The notes beneath the pieces are model-generated. The model saw nothing but the letters and a program-made list of their open reading frames with translations, searched no databases and was not told the origin of the DNA. Shown piece after piece: positions 46,101 to 52,821 of a stretch of 64,000 bases of DNA. The DNA is from Talpa occidentalis (taxonomy: Eukaryota > Chordata > Mammalia > Eulipotyphla > Talpidae). Where the stretch lies: the NCBI RefSeq assembly GCF_014898055.3, contig NW_023603184.1, forward strand, positions 34,533,359 through 34,597,358, given 5' to 3'. Positions within the stretch are counted from its first letter, which is position 1; every line of letters starts with the position of its first letter. The translations under genes and the position numbers were made by a program.

Positions 46101-47464
46101 TTTTATCTCTGACCCCTCACCTCTGCCTCCAAGAGCTGAGGGAGCTGGATGCTATGGCAGAGTGCAAGGCCCAGATGCACCTACTGCCCAAACCTCCTGA
46201 ACCCCAGACCTGTGGACTTAGTGTTGGCACCCAGGCCTGGCTGTTGCGTCGCCGGAGTCACACTCTCTTGAGGGCACTACAGAGGACCTCCCCTACTTGG
46301 GTTCCCGCGGCTGGTGAAGACCGCCAACTCTCAGAGAGGCGGCTGCGCCAGCGCCTAATACAGGCCAAGCGGAAGCTGGAGTCACTGCAGGATCTGCTCG
46401 CAGAGGCCACCAACCGGGAGGAGTCTAGCGTGGAGCAGATGGTGTTGGGGCAGAGTACGCCACAGCCTCTGGAGGACTTCCTCAAGATGGAGGTGCTGGA
46501 GCTGAGCCAACTGGTGGGCACGCTGCAACAGGACCTCGACTGCCTGTTGCAGCAGCTGAAGGGTGAGCACCCCTGCACCTCCCTGCGCTGCACTGCAGTG
46601 GCCCAAGCGCTCTGGACTGGCCGTCTACCTCTGCCCTGGCAAGCTCATGCTCCAGCTGGTCCCCAGCCGCCCTGGCACTGGCTGCAGCAGCTGTTGCGCC
46701 GTGGGCAGTTGTTGGTTCATTACTTGGGCAGGGGCACCGGAGGACCAGTGCGCACCTTTCACCTATCAGCCTTTCGCTATCCACGCCGCCTGCTGCTGTC
46801 ACTGCATTGGGAGGCTTCCTTTGCTAAGATGGCCCCGGAGCAGTTTGCGCTCAGCTCGAATATTCCTCAGAGCTCAGGTTCCAGTTCCAATAAGCTCCCC
46901 AGTAAATCTCCTGAGCTGAACAGCAACCCTCTGCTTTTCCAGGTATCTTCCTGCTGCCTCTTTGTTTCCAAATCCACACTCCTCAAAGTTCCTGATTACG
47001 CTTTGCAATTACCCTAGTTTGCTTCTTCATGCCCCTCAGTAATCCCATCTGCTTCTCTCCCCCACTGCCCCCCAGCTTCCTAATCTTGCCTGACCAACTT
47101 CTGGCATCCCCAGGTGGTGACCAGCCCAAATGCCACGGCGCCAGAGAAGGGGCTGCTGCTGACTGGGCTCCAGCTCCGGAACGCCGAGTGGGACACACAC
47201 GCTCGGGCCATGCAGGACGGTCCCTCTAGACAGCCCAACCCACTGCCTCTGGTCAGCGTCAGTGTCCAGGCCCAGGGCGCCAATGACCTGCCAGCCCCTG
47301 GTGGTCTGGCTGTATATTCCTGTCCTGTGTACCTAGAAGGGCCCCTGGGTGCCACTAGGCTGCACAGCAGAAACATTGTGATGCACCTGCCCCTGCCCAC
47401 CAAGCTCAGCCCCACCATCTGTGTCCAACGGAGAGTCCATGTGTGCAGCCCACCCCTGCCCTGA
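1537..47464 (+). CDS. DNHD1: Dynein heavy chain domain-containing protein 1, 5'-partial (38 coding exons in window)
   Basis: Thirty-eight exons joined at gt/ag borders keep one reading frame of about 4,330 codons to the TGA at 47462-47464. The human protein is about 4,750 residues, so roughly 420 N-terminal residues lie left of the window. The order is that of a dynein heavy chain: tail and linker, AAA1-AAA4, stalk with microtubule-binding region, AAA5, AAA6 and C-terminal domain. Diagnostic matches include four P-loop positions, the [16 protein letters not shown] stalk segment, WPLLLDP in AAA5, and HRDFRLWL and [13 protein letters not shown] near the end. The first visible exon starts in phase 1. 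Known for the family: DNHD1 is testis-biased and linked to sperm flagellum assembly and male infertility. Inference: it acts as a structural or regulatory dynein-like protein, because several catalytic residues are missing. No frameshift or premature stop was seen. Exon coordinates are given in the block entries below. Confidence 0.95.
3120..4740 (-). mobile_element. Old L1 3' fragment, inverted
   Basis: Diverged sequence such as gtaccacagtttatttacta and 'gggtttgttctagcttttttctattgtgaataac' is the antisense of an old L1 ORF2 C-terminus and 3' end. It is too decayed to code. The start and end are approximate. Confidence 0.65.
3219..3276. repeat. TA/TG microsatellite
   Basis: About ten TA units (about 3221-3238) run into impure TATG and TGTG units, inside the old L1 fragment. 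Confidence 0.8.
4741..5330 (+). mobile_element. L1 ORF2 fragment, interrupted by a SINE
   Basis: The segment 'catatgaaaaaattgttcatcatta...attaaaactacaatgagatgccgtctcacac' is typical sense L1 ORF2. It resumes after the SINE with 'taaaaatagaaacaccatatgacctggcaatt'. Decayed. Confidence 0.7.
4988..5255 (-). repeat. tRNA-derived SINE, type B, inserted in L1
   Basis: Inverted copy with imperfect 14-base duplications, gcaatctctattta (4974-4987) and gcaatctgtattta (5256-5269). It splits the surrounding L1 piece, so it is younger than that L1. Confidence 0.88.
5803..6088 (-). repeat. tRNA-derived SINE, type A, inverted
   Basis: Copy with the 'ttgcgaagctgcccgcagcctctgcag' head of type A, flanked by the duplication aggactctggttct at 5789-5802 and 6089-6102. 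It lies about 100 bases before the acceptor at 6193. Confidence 0.9.
7590..7720 (+). repeat. MIR-like fragment
   Basis: Resembles the 5' half of a MIR ('gtgcagtggaaagaagaaggactttagaatcagac...ctgtaaaatgggcataac'). Confidence 0.6.
7800..8066 (-). repeat. tRNA-derived SINE, inverted, mixed type
   Basis: The tail half reads like type A ('acaagcactgggtacagtcagaa'), while the tRNA-like head reads like type B ('gttgcagagactgtagattgccccata'). No clear target-site duplication because both ends run into T-rich DNA. Confidence 0.82.
10784..11090 (-). repeat. tRNA-derived SINE, type A, inverted
   Basis: Near-consensus copy in the short intron 10734-11128, flanked by the 13-base duplication cctgttctgtctt at 10771-10783 and 11091-11103. 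It makes up most of that intron and ends 38 bases before the acceptor. Confidence 0.92.
13265..13385 (+). repeat. MIR 3' fragment
   Basis: The order 'gatagtaaggaggattaaatgagatag' then 'acacacagtaggtgcttaat' is the 3' part of a MIR. Confidence 0.7.
13444..13719 (-). repeat. tRNA-derived SINE, type B, inverted
   Basis: Flanked by the duplication taatttgtcttctt at 13430-13443 and 13720-13733. Confidence 0.9.
14360..14580 (+). repeat. MIR
   Basis: Nearly full MIR order: 'ttgctctgccactgtgtgatta', 'aatctctctgagcctcagtttg', 'aaagggttctgtgaaaattaaaatga', 'ggcactgtgcctggca'. Confidence 0.82.
14678..14979 (+). repeat. tRNA-derived SINE, type A
   Basis: Sense copy starting gggcctcccagatggtgcag and ending in (AAAT)n plus an A-run. 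Duplication aagattgagtttaga at 14663-14677 and, one base diverged at its start by the A-run, at 14980-14994. Confidence 0.9.
16208..16480 (-). repeat. tRNA-derived SINE, type B, inverted
   Basis: In the 724-base intron 15916-16639, flanked by the duplication cagatggggatcta at 16194-16207 and 16481-16494. Confidence 0.9.
17129..18586. other. DNHD1: DNHD1 intron, 1.5 kb
   Basis: Mostly unrecognised. A stretch at about 17935-18330 resembles an ancient L2-type repeat ('cattcattcaacatgtattagttgagtgcctgctgtgcaccagg'). Confidence 0.5.
17935..18330 (+). repeat. Ancient interspersed repeat (L2-like)
   Basis: Contains the widespread mammalian string 'tcattcattcaacatgtatt...tgagtgcctgctgtgcaccagg' followed by 'ccctcgtgggcccaacattctaactgggggagaaagac'. 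The exact family is uncertain. Confidence 0.5.
20242..21603. other. DNHD1: DNHD1 intron, 1.4 kb
   Basis: I see no exon, RNA gene or clear repeat in this intron. It starts GC-rich (about 20260-20340) and becomes A/T-rich toward 21,300. Confidence 0.45.
22249..25135 (+). CDS. DNHD1: DNHD1 giant exon: end of linker, AAA1 and AAA2
   Basis: This single 2,887-base exon carries 962 codons. It starts with the end of the linker ([11 protein letters not shown]) and runs through AAA1 and AAA2. The AAA1 Walker [10 protein letters not shown] is at 23454-23480. The dynein AAA1 Walker B segment (FDEFNRI in the family) should be at about 23605-23622, but here reads LLKAAQ, with neither Asp nor Glu. The AAA2 Walker [10 protein letters not shown] is at 24381-24407. 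Its Walker B region WIICDG, at about 24655-24672, keeps the Asp. The family's SPATVSRCGM signature reads [10 protein letters not shown] from 24811, with the Arg replaced by His at 24829-24831. The exon is continuously open and ends in phase 1 before gtaggg. The family context suggests no ATP hydrolysis at AAA1. Confidence 0.93.
25304..26391 (+). CDS. DNHD1: DNHD1 exons between AAA2 and AAA3, with AAA3 P-loop
   Basis: Exons 25304-25514, 25636-25870 and 26103-26391 match the dynein segment that ends AAA2 (the family's F..fsliWsvGg is here [11 protein letters not shown]) and opens AAA3. The AAA3 Walker [10 protein letters not shown] at 26166-26192 is intact. The AAA3 Walker B-like segment [10 protein letters not shown], where dyneins have FVDDLNM, keeps two acids just before the 26391 donor. 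An alternative acceptor at 26049 would add 18 in-frame codons to the third exon. I preferred 26103 because its pyrimidine tract is better and it removes a Cys/Ser-rich stretch unlike dynein. Confidence 0.87.
26392..27338. other. DNHD1: DNHD1 intron with an old L1 3' end
   Basis: The stretch at about 26840-27005 ('tttttggggtgatgcaaatgttctgaatatcattgggatggtggctacacgggtgtata') matches the 3' untranslated end of old mammalian L1. Nothing else recognised. Confidence 0.55.
27339..28941 (+). CDS. DNHD1: DNHD1 large exon: rest of AAA3, acidic insert, AAA4
   Basis: This 1,603-base exon enters in phase 1 and leaves in phase 2. It begins with [12 protein letters not shown], the counterpart of PIELLRQW in dynein AAA3. 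The segment at about 28020-28146 is an acidic stretch ([20 protein letters not shown]) absent from ordinary dyneins as I know them. AAA4 follows: [13 protein letters not shown], with its P-loop at 28613-28639. Its Arg replaces the usual Lys, as it does in the AAA4 GSGRQS motif of axonemal heavy chains. The downstream [18 protein letters not shown] corresponds to the AAA4 Walker B region but lacks the usual TDTQI. Confidence 0.92.
29122..34804 (+). CDS. DNHD1: DNHD1 stalk and microtubule-binding region (6 exons)
   Basis: Exons: 29122-29330, 29474-29678, 29755-29857, 33674-33823, 34076-34258, 34373-34804. They encode the end of AAA4 (the [14 protein letters not shown] segment matches the family's sP.nyleli..f) and then a long heptad-like helix spread over 29474-33823 (coiled coil 1). 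The exon at 34076 carries the conserved segment before the microtubule-binding tip ([18 protein letters not shown]). The exon at 34373 carries its second half and the returning coiled coil 2. A 3.8-kb intron at 29858-33673 splits coiled coil 1. The length is close to that of a normal dynein stalk, so microtubule binding may be kept even though the ATPase sites are not; that is inference. Confidence 0.9.
30756..31061 (-). repeat. tRNA-derived SINE, type A, inverted
   Basis: Near-consensus copy with an (ATTT)n tail, flanked by the duplication tggtcttttgttttta at 30740-30755 and 31062-31077. Confidence 0.92.
32341..32622 (+). repeat. tRNA-derived SINE, type A
   Basis: Sense copy from gggcgtccccagtggctcag to an (AAAT)n tail. 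Flanking duplication atgaggttgg / aagaggttgg (32331-32340 and about 32625-32634). Confidence 0.88.
34980..42284 (+). CDS. DNHD1: DNHD1 AAA5 exons with glutamate-rich insert
   Basis: Exons 34980-35451, 41622-41912 and 42132-42284. The first has the post-stalk [16 protein letters not shown] (family: GD.LL.aafisY.G.F) and AAA5 [16 protein letters not shown] (family: WPLMIDPQ.QA..WI). The second is almost wholly a low-complexity acidic segment of about 60 residues rich in Glu, Asp and Lys, followed by a short Pro/Leu stretch; dyneins have no such insert there. The third resumes the dynein fold ([17 protein letters not shown], and [12 protein letters not shown] for the family's F.lyl.Tklpnp). The intron before the acidic exon is 6.2 kb and full of repeats. 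Confidence 0.9.
35948..36675 (-). mobile_element. L1 3' fragment, inverted
   Basis: The antisense strand reads L1 ORF2 C-terminal sequence (e.g. 'ggagtattccatggtgtatatataccacc', 'tttccataggggctggacca'). Diverged and non-coding; it abuts the next L1 fragment. Confidence 0.75.
36676..37206 (-). mobile_element. Younger L1 3' end, inverted
   Basis: The minus strand at 37205-36939 encodes the ORF2 C-terminus (segments [17 protein letters not shown] and [13 protein letters not shown]), followed toward 36,680 by the L1 3' untranslated region and a T-run. 5'-truncated and inactive. It strongly resembles the copy at 48.5-49.0 kb. Confidence 0.85.
37235..37400 (+). repeat. MIR-like fragment
   Basis: The order 'ctatgtggcctaaagcaagatacttaatttctctaag' then 'aactaagataattcatgtaaag' resembles a MIR. 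Confidence 0.6.
37650..37867 (-). repeat. tRNA-derived SINE, type B, with deletion
   Basis: Flanked by tagacatgtttctt at both ends (37636-37649 and about 37869-37882). About 50 bases of the tRNA-like head are missing between 'cggcactgcag' and 'ggaggcc'. Confidence 0.85.
38296..38563 (+). repeat. tRNA-derived SINE, type A
   Basis: Sense copy beginning ggcttccccggtggcgcagc, with an (AAAT)n tail; short duplication aaagacag at 38288-38295 and 38566-38573. Confidence 0.88.
39495..40215 (+). mobile_element. MaLR-type (MLT1-like) LTR, split by a SINE
   Basis: The sequence 'tggttgaatgatgcctcctcccc...tttggaaaaagagtctttacagatgtaatta...gtctttataagagaagaaa...aggccacatgaagatagag' and, after the SINE, 'cagaactatgagagaataagtgttattttaggccag' has the order of an MLT1-family solo LTR. 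An old, non-coding endogenous retrovirus-like remnant. Confidence 0.75.
39795..40041 (+). repeat. tRNA-derived SINE, type B, inside LTR
   Basis: Sense copy flanked by the perfect 19-base duplication aaaagctggaggaggcaag at 39776-39794 and 40042-40060. It interrupts the LTR and is therefore younger. Confidence 0.92.
40235..40715 (+). mobile_element. Second MaLR-like LTR
   Basis: A diverged relative of the previous LTR: 'agactgcagatgtaattgaggttac', 'gattaggataaggttattatcctgaa'-like order, ending 'gagctgctaaatttgtggtaatttgttaagcaacaggaaatgaataca', the standard LTR end of this group. Non-coding. Confidence 0.65.
40756..41027 (+). repeat. tRNA-derived SINE, type B
   Basis: Sense copy from ggcctccctggtggcacaaa to the tail at 41027. 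Flanks are A/T-rich, so the duplication is unclear. Confidence 0.88.
42460..45920 (+). CDS. DNHD1: DNHD1 AAA6 exons (7 exons)
   Basis: Exons: 42460-42638, 42764-43729, 43935-44121, 44313-44435, 44520-44721, 45528-45619, 45777-45920. Family landmarks appear in order: [30 protein letters not shown] where dyneins have [21 protein letters not shown] where dyneins have [22 protein letters not shown] for [23 protein letters not shown] for HP.FRLWLTS, and [16 protein letters not shown] for the YGGRVTDDWDRR signature. Frame and phase are kept at every join. The 805-base intron at 44722-45527 is the longest in this block. Confidence 0.92.
44722..45527. other. DNHD1: DNHD1 intron with L2-like repeat
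   Basis: The text at 44880-45150 ('gagttgggtctggaaagcagaggcca...acagtggaaagccactgcaaggttttaagtgggagtagaaggg') resembles an ancient L2-type repeat. Nothing else seen. Confidence 0.5.
46134..47464 (+). CDS. DNHD1: DNHD1 C-terminal exons
   Basis: Exons 46134-46942 and 47114-47464 encode the C-terminal dynein domain. The first carries a helical stretch ([20 protein letters not shown]) and a Trp-rich segment ([18 protein letters not shown]). The second carries [30 protein letters not shown] and a final conserved [17 protein letters not shown], matching the family's LPT....WI.RGVALL. Translation ends at TGA 47462-47464. Confidence 0.93.
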
Positions 47465-47476
47465 GCCTGCAGTCGA

Positions 47477-47482
47477 AATAAA
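47477..47482 (+). terminator. DNHD1: DNHD1 polyadenylation signal AATAAA
   Basis: A canonical AATAAA lies only 12 bases after the DNHD1 stop codon. A GT-rich stretch follows (ggcgtgcagggtgtgtgtac, about 47520-47540). It implies a 3' untranslated region of only a few tens of bases. Confidence 0.8.
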
Positions 47483-47792
47483 GTTGGAGTGATTCATGAA
47501 AGATTTCTGAGATTTAGAAGGCGTGCAGGGTGTGTGTACACAGGGGAGGCAGAATGTGACACCTGAGGGGAGGCATGGTGTGAGAGAGGAAGGTAGACGG
47601 GAATGTGCGCCTGCCAGCTGGGCAGGGGAGTATGGGGGTACACTGTGGGGTGCTGGGTCTGGTGTTAGTCATGTATCCAAGGGGCCAGGCCGGTCAGGGA
47701 CGACTAATACACAGACTCCTGGGAACTTGTCCAATTCTATTGTGGTCTCTACAGGGAGAACGTTAAAACCTAAAATGCAGACTGCAGAGATG

Positions 47793-47794
<2 letters not shown>

Positions 47795-47834
<40 letters not shown>
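47795..47834. repeat. (CA)n microsatellite
   Basis: About 20 uninterrupted CA units between 'gatgcgta' and 'aacagcag', 0.3 kb past the DNHD1 end. Confidence 0.95.
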
Positions 47835-47839
<5 letters not shown>

Positions 47840-48478
47840 CAGAAAATGAATGAAATGATTATATGAAAATTTAAAAGTTCTCATTTCCAAGTCTTTAAAA
47901 AATAGTAAATGTCTCCTTGAAAGGTAAAGAACAATGCTATGCCGTTTCCTCTATCCTAAATCAAGTGAGAGGGCTCCAGCAGAACCTTTTATAATCATTT
48001 TGTGTTTCCAGGAGAAAAAGATGGTACCTTCATTCAGCTGTATAACCTCTGGCTGGCAGCATGCTGCGCTCAGAAACTTAGAAACCCACCTCCTTGTGGC
48101 CGCTGGGGAGAACACAGTCAGAATCACTTGTGAGGGTTGGGAGCCCTGTGAACTGGCTGGCACTTCTCATCTGGAGAAGACAGAATCGAATGGGCTGGGA
48201 CAGGGGTGAGGGGAGAGGAGTGGCCTGTGCTCTCACTATTGGCAGGACAAACATGCATGAGTTCCTAATGAGCTCTGTTGGGACCCCTCCCTGGCTGCCT
48301 GCCGGGGTGAGGGACTGTATAGCATTAGGAGGCTGTGAATACACTGTCAGGGTCCAGATTTGAGGAGCTGAGGGAAAGTGTGGGTTGTATGTCACAAGGA
48401 GGGAGCCAAAGCCAGTTACTGGCGTAAATCCTTACCAGGGGCTCCAAAATGCCCCAATACAGCCCACAAGAATGAACA

Positions 48479-49003
48479 ATGTCTCAGAAACATTAATTCA
48501 AAAGGATACCTGCACCTCTATGTTTACAGCAGCACTATTTACAATAGCTAAGCTATGGAAACAACCCAAATGCCCCAAAATAGATGACTGGATCAAGAAG
48601 ATGTGGTACATATACACCATGGAATATTACTCAGCATTCAAAAAAGATAAACTCATGCCATTTGCAGCAACATGGATGGCGCTGGAAGGGATCATGCTCA
48701 GCGAAATAAGCCAGAAAGAAAAAGAAAACTGGATGGTCTCACTCATAGCAGGAATTTAGAAAACCTAAATAAGGGACCAGGAAAAAGACTAATTATAATA
48801 AAGTAAAAATCAAAATCAACAAGCAACTATAAATCAGAGACAGACTACGGTGGGGGGGATGTCGGGGGGGCTAGGAGGGATTAGGGTCAAAATAAGGGGT
48901 GGGGTGGGAATTATATGGGGACTATTACCAAGATGATAATGCATACATACATTGTGCAAAAATGAAAAATGATGTAAAAAATATATAAAATAAATTTTTA
49001 AAA
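48479..49003 (+). mobile_element. 5'-truncated L1 3' end
   Basis: Encodes the ORF2 C-terminus ([34 protein letters not shown]) to a stop at about 48757, then 3' untranslated sequence and an A-rich tail. Likely target duplication aagaatgaac at 48468-48477 and about 49004-49014. Inactive. Confidence 0.87.
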
Positions 49004-50429
49004 AAGAATGAACTTATTAGAACACCTGATGGAAACGAAACAGAAGTATATGCCCCAATCTCAGAAGTGACTTAGGAAGTAAAGAGTAAGAGAAAGAAAC
49101 AGACCATGTTCCCCAACCCACCAAGCTGGAAGGAGGAAACAGTTTTGAATTAGATGAGTTGCTGAAATATAAGAGAGGTGGAGAAGACAAATATATTTTA
49201 GATTAGTCTCAGCCATGTCAGAGAGAGCAATGGGACACATTTGTACCAGAATATTAACAATGTAAAAGCAGCTCTGAAATAAGGCAAAAAATATAGGGGC
49301 TCTTACAACCTGTGAGACTCCCCAGAAGTCTAATGGTAAATAGGGTGTCTCCGATTAACCAAGAACACATACTCTTCTGACTGTGAGAATCAAGAGGCCA
49401 AGAGAATCGGAGATGCAATTGTGAACATCCTTGAATTCCTGGACCAATGCCAACAGCCACCTACCTTCAAGTTTCCAGTTATATCAGAAAAAACATTTAA
49501 GACATTTTCTAGTGGAACTTTTTTTTTTGGTCACAAAGTGCAACTGACAAAATGAGTTCTTCAACTTCCTAGTGAGCATCCCCCCAGCCCCGCCCCTAGT
49601 TAAAATTCAAGTTCATAGGACAAGTGAGAAGTGTTGTTGACTAGCACCTGGTAAGATAATTAACTGCTTGAAGCATCCATAGGGAAACCAAAAAGGTCCA
49701 GTGATCAAGAGTAAAGTGGACCGCCACCGAGAGTTGAGTTCCTGCCCCCACCATACAACTGACCCCTTGTACCTTCCCACCCCCACCCTGTGCATCTGAA
49801 AAAAACTGAAGGGGAAAAAAAAGAGTAAGGTGGTTGGGGAGCCCAGAAAAGCTGGGTTAGTGAGAGTACATAATGCTAACTACTGCAACACTCCCCAAAC
49901 TCACTAACTTAACCCAACAGTTTATTTTTTGAACAATGTGAATGTTCTTGGCCAAGCAGCTTTCCTCCAAGCAGTGACTTAGATATCCAGACTTCCTCTA
50001 TGCTGACTCCATCACCTTCTAAATTTATGCTTCAAGGTCACTCTGGAAGGCAGAGGTGGGAAAACAGGGAGCAGGCTCATCCGCTCTGTAACTGCCTTGG
50101 CCTGGCAGTGAAACATCACTTCTACTTATTTTCCAGGGGTGAGGACTACTCACCCAGCCCCGCCCTGATGCAAGGAGCTGGGAAATGCAATGTGACCTTG
50201 TGTCCAGGTTAAAGGCCATTTTGGGGAGCAGCAAGCCAGTTTCTTCCACAGATGTTGGTGTAGAGGTCTGCAAGAGGAGAATGAGTTCTTCAAGGAAAGA
50301 GTTTTAGGAAGGTGGAGCCACACAAATAAAGACCCAGAAGTAGAACCTGCTTGAAATGCTAGAGGAATGAAAAGAAAGTCTGTGTGGCTGGAGTTTCCTT
50401 CTGAGGAAGGAGTGTTAAGACGCAGTTGG

Positions 50430-50700
50430 AGAGGGGGCCAGGGCGAGATCACACAGGGCCTGGGAAAGAATTTGTCTTTTGTTTTCAGAGCAATGAGAAG
50501 GACTTTAAACAGGGAAGTGAAAAATCTGATTTACATTTTAAAAAGATCTCTTGGCTGGGTGGAAAATGAGTTGCTTTGCGGGCAGAAGTGGAAGCAATTT
50601 TATACCAGAAACGTGGTTCGTTGTTACTGCAGTAGTTGAGTATCTGAGAACTAGGGAGCCAGTCTACGAAGTCACCTGGGAAGGACAACCTGAGGATAAA
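50430..50700 (+). repeat. Ancient interspersed repeat (L2-like)
   Basis: 'gcaatgagaaggactttaaacagggaagtgaaaaatctgatttacattttaaaaagatc' follows the pattern of a common old mammalian repeat. Family assignment is uncertain. Confidence 0.45.
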
Positions 50701-52076
50701 AAGCTCTAATTATGGGTTTCTGTCTGTGAGAAGCTGTAAAGGGCTTCGCGCAATTATGTCAATGGTGGAGAGTTTGGAGCTGAGCCGTCTCTGCCAAGAT
50801 CATGTTGTTTCTTTCAGAACTGTGCTCCCTTTGGACTGTGTTACAGAAAGCTGGAACACACCAGCAACTGCAGAGGCAATAAACCTCTAAAAGGGATGCT
50901 GAATAAGCATGAGGCATAGATCGTTATCCAAACTCAACTTTATTCTTGTCTCTCACCAACCCTCCTAATTCTTTCAACATTTGGGGGGTATTCTGCCTGC
51001 AGTAGAGGAAAGCTGCAGAAAATCTGTGATGTTTCAGCTCATTTTTAGTTCATAATCTTGTGATCCATTCAAGATACAAACACAATCTCATGTTTAATCC
51101 TATATCACAATAAATAATCTACATCTGTTGTACCTTTAAATCTTTCCTCCTCTCCGCCGTGTCAGTTAAGGAGCACGGCAGAGGGGATGATCTGCGAGCT
51201 CGCTGCTCTTCTCATCTCCTCTCCACCCAGTAGCTTGCTGATGGCTCTGGAGTCCAGAGAAGTAAAGGAATAAAAGAGTTCTTGCCCAACTGGGTGGTTC
51301 TGTGCCCTGTGGGCCTGGCAAATATTTAAAGAGAGAATCCCCGCTATTCCCTTTTCTGTAGTTGCCTCAACTCCAAGGGACGCAGCTTTATTCTGGGTGG
51401 TCTCCGGAAACGCCCTCCTCAGCTCCTAAGGCACTCTCCTAGCTTCTTTGAACTATGGTCTCCTTCTTTGCCTCTTCAAATGGTCCTACTGAAAAATTCT
51501 TCTCCCTCCCCCCACACTTCCTTTTCTCCTGCAGGGTACCAAGTACACTGATGCATGCCCTGCCAGGGTGAATTTTGGGAATGCGGGGCCACACAAAAGG
51601 GGGAGCACTTCTCTAGCTCCACCACTGGATCAGAGAGCCCCGCCTGCCCTTACCCAGCTCCAGAGCAGGAGCCAGACTTCAGGCTTATCATTCCTAGGCT
51701 AGGAACGAATACCTCAGGTTTCCTGAATGTTCCCCAGTGGAGCCCCCAAGTAGACCTGATCTGGGCCCACTGCAAGGCAGAAATAAGACAGATCCTTCTG
51801 TCAATGAATAGTCCCAACCCCCACCCAAACATGGCCTCAGCCAGCTGTTATTTATAAACAGAGATCCAGCTCCCTTATCTCCTTCACTGACAGCTCAGAA
51901 TCTTTCAAGAAACTCTAAACATCCTATAAAATGAACTTTTTGAAAGATCTATCTTGAGCTACTCCCAAATCCTCCTCAGTCAGCAAACCGATTCTTTACT
52001 CTTCCACTTCCAACCCTGCCTAGGGAAGGTCTTTGGAGAACAATAGGTTTTCAACACATATTAGCCATGGTGACAG

Positions 52077-52082
52077 TTTATT
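52077..52082 (-). terminator. RRP8: Candidate RRP8 polyadenylation signal
   Basis: TTTATT on the + strand is AATAAA on the minus strand, about 740 bases past the RRP8 stop. Further minus-strand AATAAA copies occur near 51,390 and 50,940, so the real 3' end could be farther. I cannot choose between them from sequence alone. Confidence 0.35.
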
Positions 52083-52821
52083 CATCACCTCCTATGTTCC
52101 CAGGCCTGGCTATAAATTTCCTCAGTCAATCCACACAGCAATCCTAGGAGAATGAAATCCTACCATTTTCCAAGTGATGAATGTGACATTTAAGGGGAAG
52201 GTCAGGATGTGAACGCAGATCTACATGATTTCACAATCTCTACTCTCGGCCACACACACAATAGGGCCCCAGAAGACAATGGGTGTCAGAAGTGGTTTAG
52301 GCCATATCGCTCCAAAAATGAAGCTGGAGGCAGCCCAAACTGACGTGTCGAGCCAGGATATTGGTGGCTACCAGTTGCCCCAGAGCCAAGAAGTAACAGC
52401 TGACGGAAGCTGAGAGTGCAGAAGCTTTGCGTGAGCAGAGAGAACTGGTATACCAGATGGAAGATCAGAGGAGGGGTGCGCAGTTGCCAGGAAAGAAAGC
52501 CTGTGAGACTCCAGAGAGATGGAAAGAGAAGCCAAACCCAGAGAAGCCTAGATTTTTCAATTCATCTTGTTTCCACAACACCTAAGGGGATCCACGATTT
52601 GCAGACACCCCTGTGATCGCATAATAAACTCTTACTCTTTGGCTACCCCAAACCAAGAAGCCTTCACTAGATTAAAGCTGAGCCAGGGGTTTTATGACAC
52701 TGTGTTCTTGGCTGGTGGAAGGGTGGCACAAGGTCCTGGTTCACACCTGCTGAGACTCAGTCTTCAGAGTTCTGAGCCTTGAGTCTAACACTTGCCTCTC
52801 TTCACAAGAGGGGTCCAGCGG

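Larger units (their letters stand above)
47483..52821. other. Intergenic region between DNHD1 and RRP8 3' ends
   Basis: Contains a CA microsatellite, an L1 3' end (48479-49003) and an L2-like stretch (about 50430-50700). No gene recognised. The right part (about 51,000-52,821) probably includes RRP8 3' untranslated sequence. Confidence 0.6.

Noticed and set aside
47795..47834. Regular repeat considered as a possible array or Z-DNA element
   Set aside because: It is a plain CA microsatellite with no spacers.
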